Assembly: GCF_017948485.1 (NCBI RefSeq)
Contig: NZ_JAFFSX010000005.1
Span: 372,001 to 436,000 of the forward strand
DNA: 64,000 nucleotides
DNA from: Streptomyces sp. GESEQ-35
GTDB lineage: Bacteria; Actinomycetota; Actinomycetes; Streptomycetales; Streptomycetaceae
Reading direction: 5' to 3'
The notes below the pieces were generated by a model, which was given only the letters and a program-made list of their open reading frames with translations, did not search any database and had not been told where the DNA came from. Both the position numbers and the translations under genes were made by a program. The first letter of the stretch is position 1; each line of letters begins with the position of its first letter. This document shows, in pieces, positions 57,431 to 64,000 of the stretch.

Positions 57431-58491
57431 AAGGGACTTCGCCGGAAGGCCCAGGTGATCCTTGGTTCCAAGGCGAAGCGGAAGACGTGCCGTACGGGCG
57501 GGGTGCACAGCACGGTGACGATGCCGGCCGCCACCACGGTGACGGCGATCGCGCCCAGCGGCCGATGGACCCAGGCCGGGTCGTACCAGCCCCAGAACTT
57601 GGCGCCCTGAGCCACGAACCCGTGCAGCAGATAGCCGTACAAGGTGCCCGCGCCCAGCACGGTGAACCACATGCGCCGTCCGGGCACCCAGGCGAGGAAA
57701 CAGGCGACCAGAAGCAGCGAGCAGCCGAAGGTGACCAGCGTCATGACGGGCCCGTACCAGGCCGGTGCGCCGAGTTCCTGGGCGCTGTCACGGTGGTAGA
57801 ACCAGGCGCCGCTCATCCGCGGCACCGCCCAGTACGCCGCGACGAACGCACACATGAACACCGGCACGGCCAGCATGCGTACCTCGGGGCGGCGGACCAG
57901 CCGGAAGTGCTCGGGTTTCAGGGACAGGCCCAACACGAAGTACGGCAGGAACTGCATGGTGCGCTGAAGATCGAGGTCCTTGCCGATGGCCGGCGCCATC
58001 GTCGCGAGCATCGCGACGGCGAGCGCGACCGGCAGGGGCCGGCGCACCAATCGCCACAGCGGGGTGGTCAGCCGCCAGACGAACAGCGCCGCGAGGAACC
58101 ATGTCAGATACAGGGGATCCAGCAAGCTCACCGGGCGGTCCGGAACCTGGTCGGTCCACCTGGTGAAGAGGGTGTACGCCGTCTCGAAGATGACATAGGG
58201 GACGAAGACACCGGTCACCAGCCGCTTGAGCCGCTCCGGGCTCGCATCGAAACCGCGGGAGAAATAGCCGGAGATGACGATGAACGCCGGCATATGGAAG
58301 GCGTACACGAGCGTGTAGAGCGCCGTGACGCTCCGGCTTCCGTCGCGTAGCGGCTCCCATGCGTGGCCCATCGCCACCAGCACGATCGCCAGGTACTTGG
58401 CGTTGTCGAAGAACGCGTCGCGCTGCTTCGTCCCCTCGTGCGCCGGGGGCATGGCGCGATCGTGCGCGGTGTCCGTTGCCTGGGTCACCAC
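57388..58491 (-). CDS. Membrane acyltransferase (AT3 family)
   Basis: A 367-residue integral membrane protein with about ten helices. FFDNAKYLAIVLVAMGHAWEPL and FHMPAFIVISGYFSRGF are the AT3 N-terminal signature with the catalytic-type His. Related proteins O-acetylate exported polysaccharides or antibiotics. Start GTG 58491 or an ATG at 58452. Its 3' end overlaps the GNAT gene. Confidence 0.85.
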   Translation of the reverse strand: MVTQATDTAHDRAMPPAHEGTKQRDAFFDNAKYLAIVLVAMGHAWEPLRDGSRSVTALYTLVYAFHMPAFIVISGYFSRGFDASPERLKRLVTGVFVPYVIFETAYTLFTRWTDQVPDRPVSLLDPLYLTWFLAALFVWRLTTPLWRLVRRPLPVALAVAMLATMAPAIGKDLDLQRTMQFLPYFVLGLSLKPEHFRLVRRPEVRMLAVPVFMCAFVAAYWAVPRMSGAWFYHRDSAQELGAPAWYGPVMTLVTFGCSLLLVACFLAWVPGRRMWFTVLGAGTLYGYLLHGFVAQGAKFWGWYDPAWVHRPLGAIAVTVVAAGIVTVLCTPPVRHVFRFALEPRITWAFRRSPFHVPRAAAPGRRTI

Positions 58492-58875
58492 ATCGTCCCC
58501 TGCGAACTCCGTGGGGAACGCACGCAGCCCGATACGGGTCTGGCCGGTGTGACTGCTGTGACTGCTGTGGCAAGGCGACGCGACATCCGGGACGCCTCAC
58601 CGTTTCTGGGCGAGGCAAACCTGCGCAGTTGTACTCCGTACTGTGCAACTTCGTTTGATGCTTCACACCGCTTACGTTGGCCGGCTGTGCGCGCCACGCA
58701 CGTGGTGGCAAGTCCGGCCCCCAGCAGGTGAGTTCTTTTCAGTGGGACAAATATCACAACACGCGCATCGGCGCTAAAGTGCGTTTACGCAGCCGAATGT
58801 GCTGTGTACACGTTTCATGATCGGTCGTGCTGCCCTGGGGAGGGCTCAGCACTGGCCGGCGCGCTGGGGGGCGAC
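58492..58875. promoter_or_regulatory. Divergent intergenic region before the TerD-nuclease gene
   Basis: No gene is seen. The middle (58620-58800) is less GC-rich than the surroundings. TAAAGT (58775-58780) could be a -10 for the plus-strand gene, and GTGTACAC (58803-58810) is an 8-bp palindrome. A frame open from 58804 continues into the TerD gene but lacks TerD-like sequence before 58876. Confidence 0.35.
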
Positions 58876-60906
58876 ATGCTGGAGATGGTGAAGGGCGCCA
58901 ATGTCGGGCTGGGGGCTCTGAGCGAGGACGTCGGGTCTGTGGTGCTGAGTCTGTCCTGGTGCAGTGCCATGGCAGACGGGGACGCAGACGTTTCCGTACT
59001 GCTGTTGGATGCGGACGGCAAGGTGCGCAGTGATGCGGACTTCTTCTTCTACAACAACCCGACCGCAGCTGATGGCAGCGTGCAGTTGCTCGGCAAAGTA
59101 CCGACCGCCAACGGCAGCGAGGACCGCATCAGCCTTGATCTGTCCGCGATGGCGGCGGAGGTGGAGCGCGTGGTCGTGGCCGCGAGCCGCTACGGGAGCG
59201 CACGCTTTGGCGATCTGGACGACTTGCGGGTGACAATCGCCGACCGTACGGGCGAGGCTCTCCTCGGGTTTTCCATCGCCGACGCGGGGTCGGAGAGCGC
59301 GTTCATCTTCGGGGAGCTGTACCGGAGGGCCGGCGAGTGGAAGTTCCGTGCTGTCGGCCAGGGATACGAGACCGGATTGGCGGGTCTGGCCACAGACTTC
59401 GGCATTGACGTGGACGACGACCCCGAGGAAGCCGATGCGGAGGAGTCGCGGCAGCTTGTGGCGGGTGCGGGCTCGACGCCCTCCGCGATGGTTGGCGAGG
59501 ACCCGGCCGCCGAAAGCGCGGTGACCGTACCAACACAACTCGTGGCTCCCGAAGCCGCTGCCGAGAAGAAGCGGCGTCCTCGAACCGCCAAGAAGAAGGT
59601 CACTCTTCCCAAGACGCTTCGGAAGTCGCTCGCTGAGAGCGACACGTGGCGGCAGGCCCGGCTGTTCCCGGCGTCCACCCTCAAGAACGACGGGGAGCGG
59701 GAGATGCGGGCGACATCCGTCCTGCTCTCGGTGATGGCCCAGGTACCGGAGTTCGGGCGCCGGCTCACCGCAGCATTCGGCGCCCCTGCCGGTCGGATGG
59801 AGACCTTCACCGAAGTCTCCCTGCCGCACGGGGACACTCCCAAGCGCCCGGACGGAGTCATCCGCGTCGAGCGCGCGGGCAAACTGTGGACCGCCTTGGT
59901 GGAAACCAAGACCAACGGCAACCCGCTGAAGGCCGAGCAGGTACAGGACTACGTGGACATCGCAGCCCGGCGCGGCTACGAAGCCGTGATCACGCTGACC
60001 AACGACGTTGAACTCGAGGGCAGACCGCTCGTCGACGTGAAGATCGACAAGCGGCGAAAGAACAAGGTCACCCTCTGGCACCTTTCCTGGGCGGAGGTCG
60101 CTCACCAGGCGCAGATGTTGATTCGCCACGAAGGCGTCAGTAACGCGGCCCACGCTTGGCTCCTCCACGAGCTGCTGCACTATCTCCAGCACGAGAACTC
60201 CGGCTGCCATGGTTTCCAGAACATGGGCCCGGCCTGGGTTCCGGTGCGCAGGGGGATCGAGGAAGAGACGCTCTGCCAGGGCGATCAACGGGCCGTGGCA
60301 GTGGTCGAGAGCTGGGAACGGCTCGTGCGGCAAGTGTGCTTGCGGTTGGGCGGCGAACTGGGGCAGAAGGTTCTGCCCGTGCAGCGCGCCAAGCGCGGCA
60401 CTGATCCTCAGACCCGCCGCGCCACACTGGCAGACGGCTTCTGCGAGAACGGCCGCCTGAACGCCGAACTCCGCATCGACGGCACACCGGGCATCATGAC
60501 CATCGTCGCCGACCTGTGTACCGGCAAGCTACGCATGTCGATCGAGGTGCCTGCGCCGGAGCAGGGCTACCCGCTCACCTGGGCCAAGCGCCTGATTCGC
60601 CAGCTCGCCGAAGCGCCCGCCGATCTCCACGTCGAGACCCTCGTCGAGAGCCAGGGCGTGGGGCCGCGTGCCACCCTGGAACGGCTGCGCCCCGAACCGG
60701 CCGACATCCTTCCCAAAGACGGCTCCCCGGTTGCCGGCTTTCGCCTGACCCTCGTCAAGGGCATGGGCAGCACCCGTGGCAATGCCGAGTCCGGCTTCAT
60801 CCGCAGTGTCGACGACGCCGTGGACCGCTTCTACGCCCACGTCGTCGTGCATCTGGAACGCCGTCAGACCCGCCGACCGCAACTCGTCGAGGCCGCGATC
60901 GCGTGA
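58876..60906 (+). CDS. TerD-domain protein fused to a PD-(D/E)XK nuclease-like domain
   Basis: A 676-residue soluble protein. Residues 1-180 are a TerD domain: MVKGANVGLGAL, the acidic Ca-binding-type VLLLDADGKVRSDADFFFYNNP and DLDDLRVTIADRTG, then FGELYRRAGEWKFRAVGQGYETGL. A Lys-rich linker (EKKRRPRTAKKKV) leads to a domain at about 250-420 with RPDGVIRV (Asp326) and ALVETKTNGNPLKAEQVQDY (Glu343, Lys345), the PD-(D/E)XK active-site pattern. The last 250 residues are mixed alpha/beta and unassigned. ATG 58876 follows GGGGGG; ATG 58885 is an alternative. TerD proteins belong to Ca2+/stress and phage-response systems; the nuclease suggests a nucleic-acid target. Confidence 0.75.
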   Translation: MLEMVKGANVGLGALSEDVGSVVLSLSWCSAMADGDADVSVLLLDADGKVRSDADFFFYNNPTAADGSVQLLGKVPTANGSEDRISLDLSAMAAEVERVVVAASRYGSARFGDLDDLRVTIADRTGEALLGFSIADAGSESAFIFGELYRRAGEWKFRAVGQGYETGLAGLATDFGIDVDDDPEEADAEESRQLVAGAGSTPSAMVGEDPAAESAVTVPTQLVAPEAAAEKKRRPRTAKKKVTLPKTLRKSLAESDTWRQARLFPASTLKNDGEREMRATSVLLSVMAQVPEFGRRLTAAFGAPAGRMETFTEVSLPHGDTPKRPDGVIRVERAGKLWTALVETKTNGNPLKAEQVQDYVDIAARRGYEAVITLTNDVELEGRPLVDVKIDKRRKNKVTLWHLSWAEVAHQAQMLIRHEGVSNAAHAWLLHELLHYLQHENSGCHGFQNMGPAWVPVRRGIEEETLCQGDQRAVAVVESWERLVRQVCLRLGGELGQKVLPVQRAKRGTDPQTRRATLADGFCENGRLNAELRIDGTPGIMTIVADLCTGKLRMSIEVPAPEQGYPLTWAKRLIRQLAEAPADLHVETLVESQGVGPRATLERLRPEPADILPKDGSPVAGFRLTLVKGMGSTRGNAESGFIRSVDDAVDRFYAHVVVHLERRQTRRPQLVEAAIA

Positions 60907-61013
60907 TGAGCGCGCTGCTCGCTGTCTTGGAACACTGCTGGCCCAACGCGGGCAATGGCAGCAGCGGCGGCCCGGCCGAGGCGCATCCCGGGTGATCCGC
61001 GGGAGGGCAGGGA

Positions 61014-62177
61014 TCAGCGCTCTGCCGCACGTCGTGTGCTGAATCCGATGACGGCTGCGGTGGCGGCAAGGACTGCCACGCTGGTGAGGGCGGCAGGGAG
61101 GGAGAACCAGTCCGCCATGAACCCGATGGCGGGTGGGCCGAGGAGCATGCCGCCGTAGCCGAGCGTGGACGCGATCGCGACTCCGTCGGGGCCGGCGAGT
61201 GCACCGGCGCGTTCGACGGCTACGGGGAAGAGGTTGGCGAGGCCGAGGCCGGTGATCACGAAGCCGAGGAGGGCGGCCCACAGGGCGGGAGCGAGCGCGC
61301 CGAGCAACATGCCGGCCGCGGCGGTCGTGCCGCCGTACACCAACGTGCGGGTCTGGCCGATGCGTTCGAGCAGCTGTGTGCCGGTGAGCCGCCCGATGGT
61401 CATGGCGAGCGCGAAGCAGGAGTAGCCGATCGCCGCGACGCCCGCCGTCGCGTGCAGGTCCTGCTCCAGGTGCAGCGCGCTCCAGTCGGCCAGGGCTCCC
61501 TCGCCGTAGGCCGTGCACAGTGCGATCAGGCCGAAGGTGATGACGAGCCCTCGGGTGCGGGTGTCCAGGCGGCGCGGCGCGGGCTTCTCCTGCGAGGCGC
61601 TCTCCGCGGGTGCCGGGGGCCGGATGCGCAGCAGGGAGCGGCCCGCGAGGGTGGTGACGAGCAGTCCGATCACGGTGAGGCCGAGCAGATGTTCCGTAGG
61701 GGACAGCGCTCCGGCGACGAGCCCGCCGAGACCCGCGCCGACCATGCCACCGAGGCTGAAGGCCGCATGGAAGCTGGGCATGATGGGCCGTTGCAGAGTT
61801 CTCACCAGGTCGACTGCCGCGCTGTTGAAGGCGACATTTATCCCGCCGTATGCCATGCCGAACAGGAGCAGGACGGTACCGAGGGCCAGTGCCGAGTGGG
61901 TGAGCGGTGGTAGCGCGACGCTGAGGGAGAGCAGGATTCCGCAGATCACGGTCATGCGGTGGCTGCCGTAGCGGCGGCAGAGGCGGCCGGTGACCATCAT
62001 CGTGACCACCGCGCCGGCGGACACGCCGAGGAGGGCGAGGCCGAGGGTGGTGGCGGAGGCGCCGGTCTGCTCTTTGATCGCGGGGATGCGGACGACCCAG
62101 CCGGCGAAGATGAGGCCGTCCAGGGCGAAGAAGACGGTGAGAGTGATGCGGAGCTTGGTGAGGGTGTTGGCCGGCAC
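61014..62177 (-). CDS. MFS transporter (YbjJ/fucose-permease-like)
   Basis: A 387-residue 12-helix transporter. FALDGLIFAGWVVRIPAIKEQTGAS, GRLCRRYGSHRM (motif A) and FPVAVERAGALAGPDGVAIASTLGYGGMLLGPP match the FucP/YbjJ branch. The GTG at 62177 has GAAGG 8 bases upstream; a GTG at 62213 would add 12 residues. It is divergent from a LysR regulator that may control it. Substrate unknown. Confidence 0.85.
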   Translation of the reverse strand: MPANTLTKLRITLTVFFALDGLIFAGWVVRIPAIKEQTGASATTLGLALLGVSAGAVVTMMVTGRLCRRYGSHRMTVICGILLSLSVALPPLTHSALALGTVLLLFGMAYGGINVAFNSAAVDLVRTLQRPIMPSFHAAFSLGGMVGAGLGGLVAGALSPTEHLLGLTVIGLLVTTLAGRSLLRIRPPAPAESASQEKPAPRRLDTRTRGLVITFGLIALCTAYGEGALADWSALHLEQDLHATAGVAAIGYSCFALAMTIGRLTGTQLLERIGQTRTLVYGGTTAAAGMLLGALAPALWAALLGFVITGLGLANLFPVAVERAGALAGPDGVAIASTLGYGGMLLGPPAIGFMADWFSLPAALTSVAVLAATAAVIGFSTRRAAER

Positions 62178-62525
62178 GGCGTTGTGCCTTCGGATTTTGT
62201 TTATTAGCGGCACAAACTCAGGCTAGGCGGGACGGGCAGCTGGGGCAAGGGCGTAGGCGGTCGCTGCGGGCGGCCGACGTCACGTCTGTACCACTGTGGC
62301 CGGGGACCAAGCAGGGGCAGGAAGCCGTCCTCGCAGTCCGTTGACACCCTTGCCCTCCCGCCCTGCGCCACGCGGCACGTGCACCGTTACGAACAAAGGG
62401 AGTTGGCCTGCGTACAGAGATGCCGTCGCCTCTTGGCGCAGCTGTGGATCCCGGCTATCCCGTGCGCTAGCGTGAGAAACCGGTCACAGGTGATGGGCAC
62501 CCGTGGTGAGCGGGGGAGGTCGTCA
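62178..62525. promoter_or_regulatory. Divergent region between MFS and LysR genes
   Basis: No gene is seen in these 348 bases. On the minus strand a TAATAAACAAAAT stretch near 62200 is AT-rich and may be the MFS promoter. On the plus strand TAGCGT (62468-62473) could be a -10 for the LysR gene, giving a leader of about 50 bases before its TTG. Confidence 0.35.
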
Positions 62526-63491
62526 TTGACCCCGGCACAGCTGCGGGCCTTCGCGGCGACCGTCCGCCTTGGCTCCGTGAAGGGCGCGGCTGCCGATCTC
62601 GCCGTGACCGAGGCCGCCGTTTCCACACACATAGCGCATCTGCGCAGGGAACTCGGCGACAAGCTCTTCACCCGCACCCGCCACGGACTCGCGTTCACGC
62701 CCGGCGGGCTGCGGCTCGCCAGCCGTGCCACGGAGATGCTGGGGTTGCAGGACCTGACCGTCATCGAGGTGCGGCAGGCCGGCTCCGGACGGCGGCTGTT
62801 GCGCGTCGCCGCATCGAGCCTGTTCGCCGAGTACGCCGCCGCCGGTCTCATCGAGGTGTTCGCCCGGCGCGCCGACGACCTGGACGTCGAACTGAGCGTG
62901 CACGATCCGCAGAGGTTCGGGTCCCTGCTGGTGGCCCGAGCCGTCGACGTGGCCATCGGGCCTCCGCCCGCCACCGTCGGCGACGCCATGACCTGTACCC
63001 CCTTTCTGAATTACCAGGTGATCACGGTCGTGGGCCCCGACCATCCACTCGCGGTCGGCGGTGCCGGTGCCGGTGCCGCGGAGCTTCGTGAGCAGACCTG
63101 GCTGCTCGGTCCCTCGGCCGTCGGCAGGTTGGGCATGGTGCCCACCGTGCTGCGCCGACTGGGCGTCCCCGAGCACAACCAGCGCATCTTCCAGAGCCAT
63201 GCCGCCGCCCTGGACGAAGCCAAGCGCGGCAAGGGCGTGGCCCTCGCGGTGGTGTTCGCCGTGGCGAAGGAGCTCGCCGACGGCGACCTCCAGCAGCTCA
63301 ACGGTCCCCAGCTGCCCGCCCGCGGTTCCTGGAACCTGCTCGCCCTCGCCGACCGCGAGACGACGCCGGCCGCCGCCGAGCTGCGGCGCTTCGTCACCAC
63401 GCCCCGCGCCACCCAGGCCATGCTGCGCGGCGCGAATGGTGTCACCGCGGGCCGCTTCCGGCCGGCCATTCACGTGACCCTGTGGAGTTGA
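62526..63491 (+). CDS. LysR-family transcriptional regulator
   Basis: A 321-residue regulator: N-terminal HTH LTPAQLRAFAATVRLGSVKGAAADLAVTEAAVSTHIAHLRREL in outline, then the substrate-binding domain (LLRVAASSLFAEYAAAGLIEVFA, GPPPATVGD, VITVVGPDHPLA). The TTG at 62526 has GGGGGAGG 6 bases upstream and puts the HTH at the usual distance; an ATG at 62493 or longer frames are less likely. It is divergent from the MFS transporter, its likely target. Confidence 0.85.
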   Translation: MTPAQLRAFAATVRLGSVKGAAADLAVTEAAVSTHIAHLRRELGDKLFTRTRHGLAFTPGGLRLASRATEMLGLQDLTVIEVRQAGSGRRLLRVAASSLFAEYAAAGLIEVFARRADDLDVELSVHDPQRFGSLLVARAVDVAIGPPPATVGDAMTCTPFLNYQVITVVGPDHPLAVGGAGAGAAELREQTWLLGPSAVGRLGMVPTVLRRLGVPEHNQRIFQSHAAALDEAKRGKGVALAVVFAVAKELADGDLQQLNGPQLPARGSWNLLALADRETTPAAAELRRFVTTPRATQAMLRGANGVTAGRFRPAIHVTLWS

Positions 63492-63542
63492 CCGGATCAG
63501 TCGGGACGCGGCCTCGGGCCGGCCACAGGGGGATCGGGCCGG

Positions 63543-64000
63543 TCACCGTGAGATCGGGCCGGGCCGCGCGGGGCGGGCCGTACGGCCGCGCCGGGGCGTG
63601 TGGCGCGCGACCTCGCCGGGCACCCGCAGCAGCGCGCCGAAGGTGTCGGCCGGCAGCAGCAGGTCGACGTGGGGCAGTGCCGCCGCCATCGTCGTCGTGC
63701 GCGGCTCGAAACCGGGGGCGCCCGCACGCGGGTTGAGCCAGATCACCGCGTGCGCGCGGCGCCGCAGCCGGGCCATGGCCGCGGCGAGCCGCTCCGGCGG
63801 ATCGCCGTCCCAGCCGTCCGAGCCGATGAGGACGACGGCGCCGCGCAGCGTGCCGCCGTGGTGCGAGGTGAGCAGCGCATCCAGGCAGTGCGCGATCCGG
63901 GTGCCCCCGAACCGGTCGGCGACCCGCTCCGTCGCCTCGTCGAAGGCGGTCTCCGCCGAATGGTGCGCGAGCACCGCGGTGAGCCGCGTCAACGACGTAG
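63543..64000 (-). CDS. VWA domain-containing protein, CoxE-like (N-terminus outside window)
   Basis: The frame is open through the right edge, so the gene starts beyond the window. The visible part is the C-terminal von Willebrand factor A domain of a CoxE-type protein: FGGTRIAHCLDALL, VVLIGSDGWDGDPPERLAAAMARL (MIDAS-like acidic motif), RAHAVIWLNPRAGAPGFEP and MAAALPHVDLLLPADTF. A Pro/Arg-rich tail ends at 63543. CoxE-type VWA proteins, with a MoxR AAA ATPase, help mature enzymes such as CO dehydrogenase; whether such genes lie upstream cannot be seen. Confidence 0.8.
   Translation of the reverse strand, partial: TSLTRLTAVLAHHSAETAFDEATERVADRFGGTRIAHCLDALLTSHHGGTLRGAVVLIGSDGWDGDPPERLAAAMARLRRRAHAVIWLNPRAGAPGFEPRTTTMAAALPHVDLLLPADTFGALLRVPGEVARHTPRRGRTARPARPGPISR

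Noticed and set aside
58804..58875. 24-residue N-terminal extension of the TerD protein
   Set aside because: The residues (Cys- and Gly-rich) do not resemble a TerD start, and a ribosome-site-like GGGGGG lies just before ATG 58876.
60166..60180. HELLH at residues 431-435 of the TerD-nuclease protein as a zinc-protease motif
   Set aside because: It sits in a predicted helix without the downstream third ligand expected for gluzincins or metzincins. It is most likely a chance match, though conservation could be checked.
1..64000. CRISPR arrays, tRNA or rRNA genes, integrases or prophage modules
   Set aside because: No regularly spaced repeats with unique spacers, no cloverleaf-like sequences with CCA-type ends and no recombinase or structural phage proteins were seen by eye on either strand; a tRNA scan was not possible here.

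Overview
This window looks like a piece of a Streptomyces (or very close actinomycete) chromosome. Base composition is very GC-rich, GTG and TTG starts are frequent, many ribosome sites are GGAGG-like, and families typical of the genus recur: mycothiol-dependent maleylpyruvate isomerase-like, F420/deazaflavin-dependent reductase, SARP, TerD, DUF6421, DUF5134, DUF305 and LVIVD-repeat proteins. No rRNA, tRNA, CRISPR array, phage module or intact transposase was seen. Both ends cut a gene: a PaaX-like regulator on the left and a VWA/CoxE-like protein on the right.

Layout. 0-4.2 kb: regulator end, then a plant-polymer block (secreted PL3 and PL1 pectate lyases in one minus-strand operon, divergent from a secreted esterase with a cellulose-binding CBM2 domain; a near-perfect CebR-type box precedes the esterase). 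4.4-9.4 kb: an old-yellow-enzyme reductase divergent from its ArsR-type neighbour, an NCS2 nucleobase permease, an FprA-like ferredoxin-NADP reductase and a small conserved protein. 9.4-18.9 kb: DUF305 lipoprotein/LVIVD-repeat secreted pair, TetR, HAD, PAP2, M56-like peptidase, DUF5134, FUSC-type transporter with a coupled MarR, VOC and GNAT proteins. 18.9-26.2 kb: GDPD, a three-gene operon of unknown purpose (DUF6421, SDR, threonine-aldolase-like), a secreted protein, a transglutaminase-like/B3-B4 pair. 26.2-33.4 kb: acyltransferase, DUF4395/thioredoxin pair, a Cys-containing leader peptide before a flavin reductase, etfB-etfA, a secreted endo/exonuclease/phosphatase-family protein, a citrate-lyase-like aldolase. 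33.5-43.5 kb: a receptor-type Ser/Thr kinase, a GGCT-like protein, LacI/ROK sugar pair, GH27 alpha-galactosidase, two small unusual proteins, a P-loop kinase-NUDIX fusion, a kinase-like protein. 43.5-54.9 kb: M20 peptidase, geranylgeranyl-reductase-like flavoprotein, deazaflavin reductase with a divergent TetR and a multi-operator intergenic region, SARP, MMPL transporter, NarL-type two-component pair, small membrane protein, MFS/MarR pair. 55-64 kb: MDMPI, methyltransferase, GNAT, membrane acyltransferase, a TerD-PD-(D/E)XK nuclease fusion, MFS/LysR pair and the VWA protein.

How the parts fit. Several classic local circuits are visible: divergent regulator-transporter or regulator-enzyme pairs with palindromes between them (OYE/ArsR, LacI/ROK, deazaflavin reductase/TetR, MFS/MarR, MFS/LysR). 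Tail-to-tail genes frequently overlap by 10-80 bases. A modular dispersed repeat occurs four times, always outside or at the very edge of genes, and in two cases forms a compact terminator-like hairpin between convergent genes.

The strongest candidates for under-described biology are the TerD-nuclease fusion at 58.9-60.9 kb and the DUF6421-SDR-aldolase operon at 20.0-23.3 kb. All family assignments come from reading motifs; no database search was run.
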